From positions 11,856,208 through 11,920,207 of the forward strand of contig CM060203.1 of assembly GCA_030562195.1 (NCBI GenBank): a DNA stretch of 64,000 nucleotides, in the 5' to 3' direction. This DNA is from Nipponacmea schrenckii. Its lineage: Eukaryota > Mollusca > Gastropoda > Lottiidae. Below, piece by piece: positions 37,012-50,800 of this stretch. Positions within the stretch are counted from its first letter, which is position 1. The number at the start of each line of letters is the position of its first letter. Both the position numbers and the translations under genes were made by a program. The notes under the pieces are model-generated. The model did not search any database. It saw only the letters and a list, made by a program, of their open reading frames with translations, and had not been told where the DNA came from.

Positions 37012-39520
37012 GGAAGCTCGCTAGCCCAAACGGAAAAAGATAGACCATTTCTGTTTTCACCAATGGTCTTTATATGGGCTGGAATCAAAATTGAATGTCT
37101 AACATGAAATTTTCGCTAACCCGAAAGTGGCTAATTGCGTAATATGCAAATAAGATTTCAAGCTAGCTCGGGCCCTAATAGTCGCATCGGTCTGAAATTT
37201 ACAGGATATAGATAGATAGGCAGCGCAATTAAAACTACATCATCAAAATTTTTTGATCACTTCCGGTTTGGGCATGGGGACTTCCGGTTTTTTCGTCTCA
37301 TGTCGGGCGACCCTGCTTCCCATGTAATTCACGATTCTAAACAAAAACAGTATATTTTAGCTATACTAAATGATTTTAATCCTCTGAGATGCAGAAAAAT
37401 TAAATTGAATGTTGCGCATGCGCAGTTTTCAAAAACAGCAAATTTTCTAAAAAATTTAATAAGTCCGCCAATTATTAACCGATTTTTATGATTTTGGTGT
37501 CTATCGAAACCTTGATATTTTATCTAAAAAATGTTGGGAACAGAATTTTGATTTTCGAATTTGAATTTTTTTTATGCTCGTTCGAAATTTTCGAAAATTT
37601 AAAACTCTATATCTCGTGACCTTGACCTTCAATGACCTTGACATTTGAGATGTAGAATGTCCTTGACCTCAGCTGTCTATAGATGTGCTGATATTGCATG
37701 ACAAATATTAACTTCCGGTTTTATAGCCCACCGAAATCTGACTATTTTGCAATTTTGGACGGTTATGTTACACTTTCGGGCTCTAATGTTCGGATCGATC
37801 TGAAATTTACAGGATATAGATAGATACGCAACACAATTAAAAATATATCATCAAAATTTTTTGATCACTTTCGGTTTGGGCGTGGGGACTTCCGTTTTTT
37901 TTATCTCATTTCAGGCGACCCTACATCCCGTGTAATTCAAGAATGTAAGCAAAAACAGTATATATTAGCTATACAAAATAATTTGCATCCCTCGAGAAGA
38001 AAAAATTCCAATTGCTAGTTGCGCATGCGCCATTTTTCCGAGAATGGAAAATTTTTCTTTAAAATTTAATTAGTCCGTCATTTATTATCCGATTTGTATG
38101 ATTTTGGTATCTATCAAAACCTTGCTCCCTTATCTAAAGGATGTTTGAAACAGAATTTTGATTTTCGAACATAAATTTATTTTATGCCCGTTTGAATTTT
38201 TTGAAAATTTGAAATTCTATATCTTGTGACCTTCACCTTCAATGACCTTGAAATTTTCCATATAGAATGGCCTTGACCTCAGCTGTCTATAGATATGACA
38301 ATATTGAATGAAAAATATCAACTTCTGGGTTTTATAGTCAACCGAATTCTGACATTTTAGAAACTTTGAACGGCAATATTACATTTCCTTATGAACACAT
38401 TAACTTGAGATTTTCTGTTTTATAATAGCCTCAAAACTCTTCAATAAAGGATATATGCCAAAAGTGCAGAAGCATATTTTAAAAAAGCAAAATTAAATTT
38501 TACAACTCCAGTACTAACATAAAATATTTCATCCCACATCAATGTGGTATACATCATTGGACTCCAAATTAAATTGTCTCTTAAATGATATGCGACATGG
38601 TCGTTTTACCATGAAAATTTAAGCATTAATTTTAAATAAATTAACAAAATAAATACCAATTTTGGGTTTTTTATTTCATAAAATCTGTTTCAAATTGATC
38701 AGTCAGGGTGTTAAAGGCTGTTATATAACATGTCAGTAAAACTGGTGGTTTAAATTTTCACACCTACTTGTCAAATCACTGAGCTGGGGAACAAATTAAT
38801 CTGATTATGTAATTTCTTAAAATATTTCCATTCAAATTCAAAACATGCATCAAGTTAAAGAATGTAAATTCGCTTGTCATTGATCAGTTCGAATTTTGTT
38901 CGTATCTTAAATAGAAATGATTTTATAAAAAAAATGTCAAATACAGGCATGTGAAGAGTAGCAGACATATAAGTCTTATAAAACACAGATGAACTATTGA
39001 CCACTTTAGTCACGGTTCAACGCACACAGGTGGCCAAAGAGTAAATTAATCTAATGATATAATCTGATAACCCTAATAAAATTTATTTTTTTGTAAAATT
39101 TTTGCATACAAATTCAAAAAATATCTCTTTATAAAGCTGTGAATAAGCAAATTATCACATAGTTTGAATTTTCTCTCTATGTTAATTACAACCAAAGTTA
39201 TAAAATAATGTTTAAATTTGAATATAGAGAGTTTAAATTTCATGACAAATTGTCATCTTACTACCTACTTAAAATTTGGTTTTGGGAAATTTTTGTAAAT
39301 ATCCTACCGAAATCTTAGACATGTACAAAAATCTAATAAGGAACTGATAGTAGAAACTTATAGTAGAAAAAATTGCCTCTATAGCGGAAGGTTTACGCTT
39401 ACAATTGTAGGCTGAAAAGTACCGGAATTGAAAGCTAGCAGGTTAGAAGTTTCAAAATGTTCGAAATCCATGGGATAACGCATAGTTGCCACGCTCGGAG
39501 CTGTTCACAGTTCTAGTTTT
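36870..39520 (+). mobile_element. Dispersed element copy 2, directly after the LDLa gene
   Basis: The hairpin at 36939-36963, T-run, and two 608-bp-spaced units (37193 and 37801) are nearly identical to copy 1 through about 38330. It then runs through about 1.0 kb of AT-rich DNA and ends with the same tail as copy 1 (39401-39517, 'ggctgaaaagtaccggaatt...gttctagttttt'). Copies 1 and 2 bracket exon 3 of the LDLa gene. Confidence 0.7.
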
Positions 39521-40560
39521 TTTTTTTTTTTGTAATTCTTGGATGAGTTTGCAGACAAACTGGTAAAAGGTGCAGAAATTCTAAATCTACAGTTGATCAG
39601 GTTCAGGTTTTTTTGCTTTAGCAAGTTTATTTTCAGTTCGATTTTGACCGGATTTTCAGATTTGAAAACTTCAATGTATTTGTCAACTAACAATTATAGG
39701 TTTTATGCAATTAGGTTAAATATTTTACCCATGATTTGCAATTCAATATTCAAGGGTCATCGGCAAAAATTTCAGACCGTGATTTCTCCTTTAATATAAA
39801 TGGTAAAATTTTGAAACTTTACCAGTTGATAGGCGATATGTTTATAATTTTTGAAAAAATGTGAAAAAAAAAAATCCACTTCCGGTTTAGCCTCAAATGA
39901 CGTAATTACGTAACTTCCGGTCTATAACTGCTAGGTGAAAAGTGAAAACTGTTTTATAAATAACTTGTCAATAGTAATTGATTTGACCTAAATAATTAGG
40001 TCAAGCTGCCATATCGGCCGCCATTTTGAATTTTCGTTACAATTCTTAAATCCGAAATTCAGACACTACTGATAGACCGATTTTGATGAAATTTAGCACA
40101 TAGATACAATGGATCATTATCTACCTTTTCTTGGAGATTTTCTCGATTTTCAAATTTCGTATTTTCTTTCGAATTATTTAAATTTTGATTTTTTCAAAAT
40201 TAGGTCACTTTAACGGGTACGGAAGATGTGACCCACTTAATCTATGACCTTGAAAATTAGGTCAAATAATATTCAATATATTGTCTACGAGTAGATATTT
40301 TTTAATTTGGCTTACTTAAAAAAATTCATAGAGATAAGTGTACTTAAATACAGCAAAAATTGATAATTTTCATATTTTCGCCATCATTAACCGTTACGGA
40401 AGGTGTGACCTAATTATTTTATGACTTTGAAAACTAGGTCAAATGATATTCAATATATTGTCTAGATGTAGGTCATTGCAAATTTAGCCTACATAATATT
40501 TTAAGGCTCTCGAAATACGTTCATAATTGTAAGCAATTCTAGTTTGTATTTATATTTATT
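39521..40560. repeat. Further repeat sequence with a 175-bp internal duplication
   Basis: Two units with 'aggtcaaatnatattcaata' followed by 'tattgtcta' start near 40256 and 40431. The stretch ends 'gtaagcaattctagtttg', similar to the tails of the two preceding elements, so it may be a related element. Confidence 0.5.
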
Positions 40561-41897
40561 ATTTTATCTATATGTATTATATTACTTAAAGAAGGCCCTT
40601 TTTTTAATTGTTTATTATTATTATTATTATTCTTATTTATTCTTATTATTATCATTATGGTATATAAAATAATTATATAATAAATATATCTTTTAAATGA
40701 ATGTACCATCAATTTATTTAACCATGCAATGTGTCATGATTCCAAATGAGTTTGTTTGACACGTGAAAGATTTTGTTGTAATTAAAGTTATTAGAAGTTA
40801 TGCAGGTGAAAGCCTTTTCGCTGTATAGGCCACTACGGCTATCAGCGTTTCAATTCCTTCTCTGAACTGGGGAGTTTTCAAGTAAAATGTGCTTTGACTG
40901 CTGAAATCTAAATTATTTAGATACGATTATAAAGAAATTGCATATTATTATGCATCCTAAGCCACAATTACACACATCTATGTGTGGCTTTTGATACAAT
41001 AACGAAATATTTTCACTGTTCATAATGCTCAGAACAGCTATTTTGCGTGATATAGAAAATGTAAATCGTTCTACAGTATCTGGTTATTTAAGGTAGAAAG
41101 ATCGTATGCTGGGGTGAACTCTGTTGAGCATGTTGCATACGTTTTAAAAGTGTTTGGAAAGGAAGCAATTAAGAACACCATTTCGTAAACAATGTTATTT
41201 TGTACAAAATTTTCTTTTTTCCATAATAAAGCAATATATAACAAACAAAAAAAGAAAAAAATCAATACTAACTATAAGAACAAATGGGAGTTCAAAATAA
41301 TAATTTACAGACTACAGACTGTGTTTAACGTTTTGCACTTTCATTGTTATTATGCTATAGCAATATGTATTGTATTGTACCTGTATATGCTGATTGCAAT
41401 AAACCAAATCAATCAGACTCATTTTTTGGCAAGTTAAAAATATAAATGTTGTGGTCACATTATGAGGTATTAGTCCTTTAAGTTATCAAAGTATGGTACA
41501 CCAATTGCTTATAGTAGACACACAAATTATTTCTATAAAACATCAAAGGAAAAAATTAAATATACTAATGATATCTTTAGAATTTCGAATATTTTGGTAT
41601 AAACTATATTATATATAGTATAATAATAAAATATAAAGATATAAACATATTTATATATAATATCAAGCAGATATAAAATATTGATATATAACATCAAGCA
41701 TAAACATTCATTAAGATGAAATAATATTAACCATGAAATATCATGACGTCAGGTTTTATATCTGTTAAGTGTTATAACTGGAAATGAGCTATATCAGCTG
41801 GTAAAGCAAATAGTGAGTCGGACATCGAACTGAGATCTAAAGGCGTTCTTATAAAACAATGCTGACGGGCAACGGAATGCAGATAGCTGTAAGACTA
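40561..41897. other. AT-rich intergenic DNA
   Basis: Contains simple (ttatta)n at 40610-40660 and TA-rich runs at 41600-41700. No exons seen. The kinase gene ends at 41898 on the minus strand; no clear AATAAA was found close to it. Confidence 0.45.
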
Positions 41898-44800
41898 TCA
41901 ATACTTATAGCTAGAATAGTCCCCAGTTTGCTCTTCTCCGTTCATAAAAACGTGGTACCGATCTTTCAATTGTTGAAATGTTGGCCGCTGTATCTGATCT
42001 AGCTGCCAGCACTGCACCATCAGATCATAGTTACTGAAAGTAATAAGCAAAGCCTGGACATTCATTTTGATTCACCCTCGCCGAACTGGGAGTATTGAAT
42101 TGAAACAAGAGTGAGCATGACTTGCTTCACTTTCGACATCTTCAAGAGTTAATTTAGTTAACAATTTATATTCAAATATTTCTATACTCTAACGCTCAGA
42201 GTTAAAAGGCATTATCAATCAAGTTTTATTTGTTTTGTTTCTTCATATAAATAAAAAATACCATAGTTTTAAAAATCAAATATATATAGATGTTAATCAC
42301 TTACAATTGATCGGAAAATTCCGGACGACTCATCTGAAAACCATTACGTACTTTAGGGATGACCTCATTGTTTGTTAAAGTGGGATAAGGTTTGTCTCCT
42401 ATAAACATAGAAATATATTAATAGTTTAATATCCCAATGATCATGGTGATGATTATTCTTCCTACATATTCAATGCCAAATTTATTTCATTACAAACGAA
42501 ATCAGTAGACTAGATACATTGTTGAAACGTAACGATTTAGTGTGGTTGACAGTTGACAGTTAGTAACGGTTATAGTTACAGAATATATTCGTATAAAAGA
42601 CACCTGTAACTGAAACAGGTCATCATCTGGTGAACAAATGGGATTCCGTGGATAGCGCTTACGGGACATACGCGTTGTCGGGCCTAGTCAAGCTAGTTAT
42701 TGCTAAAAACTATTTCACAAGCTCTTGCAGGTATTTAGGATGGATTTATGTATACCTAAACTGAATATTTCATACAGGACAATACCAAATGACCAGACAT
42801 CACTCTTCTCTGTGGCATTTGTAGTATTAGAAAAACATTCTGGGGAGGCCCATCTGATAGCCACTCTCTCCTATAAAATCAACACATATATATAGCGAAA
42901 TGATACCATAACAACATTTTCTTGTCTTTTTGCTAATTATAATTTTCATTAGATATCTGTATCATATTTAATCATTATTTAAAGTGCTTAGTAATCGCTG
43001 AAACGATCATTATTACTCTGTTAAATCTGTCTTGAAACAAATCACTCATTACCAGGTGTTATTGTGTTAAATCTTTTTATCCTAGCCTGTAACACATTTG
43101 TATTTAAACACATTTATCAACAAACATAATGAACAAGATTAACACACCTTGTCACCCTTTTCACTGTCAATTACTGATGGACCAAATCCTGTGATTTTCG
43201 GCTCCAGTATAAAAGTGAGTAGGACATTTCTGGCTGCAAGACGTCTGTGAACCACCTGCAAACACAAAAACAAGATTTGTTTCTTGACTATTTGAATACT
43301 AGTAGTTTGTTAAACATTCCTCTCAATCTCTTTCAGAATATGTCCAACATCAGTAACGAATTATATATTATTGTTGATCTAACCACCACATAAGAAATTG
43401 AAAAGGTGTTTTACTTCCAACTATGTTTTATTGGGAAAACTTACATTTAAAGAAGCTAGGTGTGCCATTCCCTTGACAACACCAAAGCTCAATTGATAAA
43501 GGCGCTCTATGGTATCGTCATTAACTTTGTTCTTGTTTTTATGCAGCCAAGAAATCAGCGTTCCAACTTCACAGTATTCTACCACCATGGTAGGCCCCCC
43601 TAAAACATAACGGGTAAAAAACTAAAAATAATAATAATATTTTTAGTACTACGGATTTACTACGTTTACACGTTCGGACCTGTACATGCCAACAACATGC
43701 ACTAGTTTTTGAGTGGCGACAGGTATAAATTCGATTTATTTTTCATAAAAGATCTGAATATTGTGCGTTGTGTACTGGATTTAGACACCTCAAAAATATT
43801 CAAGACTTTTCATAAGGTTTCCTCTATGAAATAAAGACCTTACGGTTGCCTCCTGTGAACCAAATATTACAATAAGCAAAGGATTGAAACATGTGTTAAC
43901 GACATGGACTTGATTGAAATATCCCAAAGAATTCAACAAAACGCCATCAATGTGCAAAATACTTACAGATTTCATTGTCTGTTACAGCACCTATAAACTT
44001 CAGAACATTTTCATGAGGCGTGACGACGTCACTCATAAAGGTTATCTTCCCGCCCATCAAATGTCTTTCGTCGTCAGTAAAATTATCTGAATATATATCA
44101 AATGAATTAATGCATGAACAATGTGAATAATATAAATTCGCCTTTCAAATTGAAGATCAATAAAAATACGAAGGAAGTGCTTTGACCAGAAGAAGCTTTT
44201 AAGTCTCGAATTAATGATCGCTTTGGTCTGACCTTTTCTATAACTTCTTTTCCAAAAACTACCAAAGGAACTTGTTAAACCAAGTGCATAAGCCCCCAAC
44301 TCTAAGAGGACCTAGAATCCCAGGAAAAATTAAGGAAGGCTAACATATGAGTAATATGTCCCTAAAAAAATATTCTCCAATCACTAACATCCATTAGCCC
44401 CCTCTCATCTTGTTGAGCCATTGAATAAAACTCTTAACATACACGTATACCGCGTGTATATCGTCATATACATGGCCTCCTGAGACGGATGTTAGCCTAC
44501 TTAAAACTCACCCAATAACATTTTAGCAACCACTTCGCTTTTATCACCATCGTGTCCCATTAAAGTTGCTTTAAAAATTTTGGCGAATTTTCCCTGTTCA
44601 AGTAATTCTTGAAGAACTAAGTTAGATGCTTCGATTATATGACCAACGGGTAGATTGAGATTACCTCCGGCAAAACCATAAACATAGATATCTTCGTTAC
44701 CATCAAAACGAGCCTAAATAGAAAAAAACCCCAATAAAAGCGCTTCTCTCTATGAACTTATCAGTATACAAACGAGACAGTGAAAAAGCGAGAATATTGG

Positions 44801-47800
44801 TACACACTGATATCATAGCCACTGTTCGTTATACGAATTAATCTGTAACCTTATTTTTCTTTCAATCAATAGTCACATGTTTATTTATACATTATTATAC
44901 AGATTATTTTTCACTCATCCCTTTATGCTTTTTCAATTGCTCAATGCTAATTAAATGAGAATGCGTCTTCTCAGTATCGTTCTAATTTTAGTATATGTAT
45001 AACGTTAAAGACAAAAAGGATGTGAATTATCTTACCCTCTTTGGGGATTCATAGTCGTGTGGCATCTTCTCGTTGCGTCTTCTGTTACCAATAAAACCTT
45101 TCATATAGAGTGCACCAACCACCACCAAGACAAGTAGAATCAGCATAATCAATCCTGTCAAAAAGACCAACATTAAGAACCTAGATTACACAGACGTTCC
45201 AAAAGAAATCGAACGATATTCAGTGAAATTTTCAAGGCTTTTCAATCTTCCAATTGTAGTTCCATCTGATTTAGTTATGTTTTTTCTTGCATCATTAACA
45301 AAAAATACCTTCCCAAAAGACTTTGAGATTAGAACTCACTGACCGACTAACTAACTAACTTTGTACATTTTCCCAGATATAATGTCAATAACTTACCCAG
45401 GCTTAATCCTGCTGCACCTGCGCTCGATAGTCCGGACGGCGCTGGTCCTGAAAATAAATGATTCCATAGTTATTTGAACATTCTATACTAAGACAAGTAC
45501 TTCAATACACTTCAACGGGGGACCTGGTAAACATTTCTATCTCCAAATCAAACTTTAGTCATTTTACCAAATATCAGGGGTTAAGTTGAGACGAGAGAAC
45601 GAAATTCTTTAAAGTTACGAAAGGCAGATCAAAGGAGGGTTTTAATATTTTATCTCTGTGCCACAATAGAATTCAAATTAATAGATTACCTGTACGGAAT
45701 GTGATAGCAACTGCATCGCTCATTTCACCATTATAACCGCTTATAAATCGAACAGTATAATTTGTATCAGGATCCAAAGGTGCAATTTCATAATTACGAC
45801 GTAGACGATGAACTTTCTCCTTTTCCCTTCGGTCTGATCTTTCAAGCCAGAATTCTGACACATTGAGACACCCAAGAGTAGAATTCCAAGCAATGGTAAC
45901 AAAGTTATATCCTATATTCTGTACTGCTATTCTGTCTACAGGGGCAACTGGAATTTAGTTTGTAATAAATAAATTAGAAAACAATGAGTCCTTTAACATT
46001 AATATCTTCAAAATCATTCATGGCTTAGTGAATGTTTTTGGAACTGAGTGTATATTTAGTGATGCCTTTGTTTTTTTTAATTCAAGTGAAATAGAGTATA
46101 AAGTTTGGAATTGCTGTAATAGAGTAACGATTCAGATAACCTGTAGGATGTATAGAGAACTCTATGAGGTGTCTTATACATTTATTGTTCCGGAATTGGT
46201 CATTCTCAGTCGAGATGTTAGTAATATAAATCTTACAAATTGGAATTTATGGGCGTGTTATAGTCTAGCGTGTGTGGGACTATTTCTTGGTTCATTCACA
46301 TACACAATTATCCTATAGTTTGGTGACAGATAGTTCTGTTAAAACCCTGTATGACAGCCATAAAATATCTTAATAATAACTATAGACTTAAGTCAGATTT
46401 TCAAAGAAAACTTGAGACTTACAATAACTCTTTCGAAGTAAAGATTCTAAATTCATAACCTGGAAATGAAAGTGAAATTCAATGAAAATCGAGTGGTAAG
46501 ACTTAGTTTAATATATCACAGTAACTTGAATAATATCTTCTTCACAATGTCAAGATAATGCGTCTTATACCTTGACTGCAATAGTCACCTTTCTCGCATC
46601 ATGGAAGTTTATAAATGCAGTGATTTGGTTGAATTGTACGTTAGCGAATACAGCTACATATATAATGTTATTTCTGTTGAGAACTCTGAATGGATGTAGA
46701 CCTATTCACCGGCGTACAAGCCAATCAAATTGTTGCAAAAAGTTCGTATAAGCTTAACAATGTCAAGATGCTTAAATGTTTGTTGGACAGATTAAACTTT
46801 GAGAAAAAATCTCATTTAAAGTAAAAATATAAAAACATCCTTTAAACTATTGCGACCTTCGAAACGATTGGGAACATAGAGATGCAAAAAGGTGTGAAAT
46901 AACAGAATTTTTCCGCTCGAAGATTTTTTTTTACATTTGAACTAAATATGGATGCAAAAAAAAAAAAAAAAAAAAAAACCAAAAAAAAAAAACAAACGGG
47001 AGTACAACAGAAAAGGATAAATTCAGAAAATACCATTATGTCCTTTGAAGAAGAAAGTCCAGCAGGATTGACCGCATGTATATCAACCTTTGCGGAAGCT
47101 GTGTTAATATGAGCTCTGGCCACGGAAAACCAACACATGTTAAGATTTACCACATGTTCTTTCTCGAAACAGCCAGCCCTTGGTGTACAGTAACATGATT
47201 CTTTTTCACAAGTCTATAGAATAAAACAAATTTCGAAGGTTTGATAAGCTCTTCTTTCAGAGAACATTAAATCTCGATGTGTGGGAGTATACATTGCTAC
47301 AAGGCAAATGGTTGTCAGTAAAATTCATTAGCTTTACATAAAAGAATAGGCCATTTCTCAAACTATATACAATAACTTTGTTTTCAAACCAAAATTTAAA
47401 GTACAAGAGATAAAATAACATTGACAGTGTACCTGTTTGCCGTCATCGGTTTAATACGACTGAAATAAAATCTTTCTTCAATTCTGCACTTACCTGAAGT
47501 CTGATGCCTGCAACACTGCCAATCTTGACTTTTTCCCAGCTATCTCCAGACATGTTTTTTCTCGAGATTTCCCATCTTATTTCATGAATTCCGCTATTTT
47601 CATCCGTGGCATTTACAATTATTCTGAAAATATATCAAATGACATTAAAATGATATTATGTTATAGATAAAGACAACATCAATGCGGTAAATATTTTCAG
47701 ATTCAATATCCATTCCATTTCATCCGCTCATTAATTGTCAGGAGCTATTAAGTATAGGATGCAATAATACTAGAAATATGATTGATTATGATTTGATTAC

Positions 47801-50800
47801 CTAGAAGCAAAACTATCGTCAGTCTGTCGCTTCGACCTTCTTGGCGGAGGAGTTGTGACTGGCAGATTGTCCTGCCAAATTAACTCGGACATAACCGGTG
47901 GTGAGGAGTCAAATCGGATAGTTTGGATATCAATCTTTGAATTGTTGAGGATATCTTTGGCTGTTATAGAAAGTTTGAAACTACTACCATCGCTTCTATC
48001 AGGAAGTTGGCTATTTTTTATTGTATAACTATCCTGAAAACAATCACACACCTCATAAACCAGAAATACAAATTAAGCCGAAATATTGTTTAGACTACTT
48101 TGATTATGGGTGTGAACATCAATAGACAAAACCTAAACTTCAATCCATAACCACTCAGGTCTGTACAAAATCACCTTCTATGACAAAAGCTTTAGTTGAA
48201 CAAAGATTTTCCATTATGGTATATGACCAATACCCCCATATGTCAATTTTAAAACTAAAAAGCATAAGATTCAATAGGACATAATTTTTGCTTTTCAACG
48301 TGTGTGACTTTCGACATGATTGTTTATATGATCGTGTATATTTTGCAACGATGTCCATAAGTTATATTACTGCCCAAAAGGTTTTAGTGATGAGGCCGTA
48401 GAATTTATGTTGATATAAACGCCACACGAATTTGTATAAGTCCAAACAAAAAATAATAGGTCATGTAAATATAGCTTAATAACATAAATGATATGGATAA
48501 TAAAGTTTTTAAATAAGAACTACCGGACTTTTCACCCACTTTACACCTAGGCTTACATAGTGGTGGAATATAAAGATTTTAATTCAAAATTAAACAAATA
48601 ATTATGTCGTATTGAGCCACCGTAGCTTTAAATATCTTCTTATTGTTATATTATTTTCCTGTCAATTTGATTTAATGATGATTTTATATTACCAAGAAGT
48701 AGGCTAACCTTTAATAAAGACTTTCTTATAGTGTTGCTGCCAGTTTCCAGAACGAAATCAAAATTCACAATTCCACCAATATTCGGAACAGCGGATTTAT
48801 TCCGTGTTCCAGATTCTACATCATATGTAACCTTCTTAATCTTAAAAGCTCCCATTGTCGTGTCTATATCTGAAAACTGATTCGGGTAGTCTCTAACTTC
48901 GTTCAACAGCTTGTTCTCCACATGGAAGGAATTTACGAAATGTCCTGACCAAATTATTTCAATATCAGAGTTGAGTTTGCTGAGCCAAATTGAGTCGGAA
49001 TCTAGTTGTACCGCGGAACGAACTGTTATATTAGACTTCAATTCTATTTCGGACCGATCATCGTAGAGGAAGAGGCGTCGTGCCCAGCGAGAGTTGTTGG
49101 CTCTATCAGATGCCTCAAGGATAACAGAGTACATGCCAGGTTCAGGTGGTTTGTAACGTATAGGTAGGATTGAATTCAAATTTTCGTGCATGTATTCATT
49201 GATTTGTAATGGATTGAGAGGTTCCTTTTCTCCTAATCTTCCTTCTGGGTCCACTACTTCTAATTTGAATATCTCTACAGCGTATCTGAACATTCCGGAT
49301 AATTGTTCGTCTTTCCAGCCACCCCATCTAATTTCTGCCCCTGTCTTAAATTGAAAATCAAATTTTAGAAATAAAAAAACATAACTTACAAATATTTATT
49401 ATACCTCACAAATCGTGTAATCACAAAATACACGACATTGGACCATTTAAGTGTGCGGAGAATGAAAGGAGAGCACGTGTGATACAAATGTTAAGGACCC
49501 CTATTGCACCGCGCATCTGTGGAACATTTGAGTGTTCATTAGTAGAAATCTAAACTTTATACTCCTTATTATTTCATTTAGAATTATAGCTAAATTGTAT
49601 AAAACTATTTGTTACCTTTGTTATATCATTGACTTTTAAAGTATCATCATTACCCCTACAGCTACCATCAGATTGACAATGGGTAGGTGGATCTTTATCG
49701 AACTTAAAGACGATGCTTTTGGAGGTTTGCAGAGGTTCAAAATTTTCGGTTTTGTAAAACTTATTGCCATCTACTAGTTCCCGTGTTCCCCCGCTCTTAA
49801 ATTCCATTGTCATCTTCACCCTTTGAAAAGAGGAGATAAAATGCTAAAGAGAAGATGAAATGATATAATAATACGTTCCAGAAGAGGAACCAAATTGATT
49901 CGGTTGTATGTATTTACCACTGGTTAAATTGCATGTCCCTGTTTATACTTTTCCTTAAGTGGGATGACTATTCATCCATTTACTTGTTTATTTTGAAATA
50001 TTCATATCAAAAGACTTAAATAAGACTTAAGTTCTAACCAAGTAGAGATTATAATGGTAATCCATCTATAGAAATAAACTTAGAATCAAAAGTAAACCAC
50101 TCTTATTTTTATGACACACATTAACCTTAAATAATACTCACTCATCCCCAGATTCTATTTTCGTCGTGAAGTCTGGTTCTCTTACTGTACAGTTCCATAT
50201 TCCAAGAATATTACCATTTGGACTTGGGTTACATGAATAGGGTTTGATATTTGGTATACTCTTTTGTCCTGGATCAAAATGTTATGATACTTAGCATTAT
50301 AGTATGGTTTTTCAGAAAATTGTTTTAGATTTTTGTATATAATATGTCTTTGAAGACATAATATGCATTTGTTTTGTTCAAATTCTTATGTAAAGATGTT
50401 TTGTTTTGTTGCTCGGTTTCAATAAACGGAATAGACGAATTAAAAACCAGTCCTGTTGCTGATCAAATTTTGAATCACTTTAGTACCTACCTGCGCGTGG
50501 TATTTTGGTATGGTTTAAAATAAGAGTTGATTCTATAATGCCAAAGTCCGAACTTCGAACGTAAGTCGGATTTGGTGAAATTATATCCGGCTCAAATTGA
50601 CCTACGTAATAAAATAAAATGATACTGAACATTGAATTCTAGAGATATGGGTCAATAGATCTCGAGCAAGTTGACAAGGTTAGTTCAAAAGTTTATATAC
50701 CAAGCTTTATCGAAAAAGGATGAAAACTGTATTATATATCACGGTACAAGCCGAGTCAAATTATGGAATCTATATTAATATATGATTGACAAGTTATAGT

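Noticed and set aside
46842..47033. Extension of the 47034-47213 exon through an A-rich stretch to 46842
   Set aside because: A gtattt donor at 47033 and the in-phase exon at 46423-46459 explain the frame; the extension is mostly poly-Phe from an A run.
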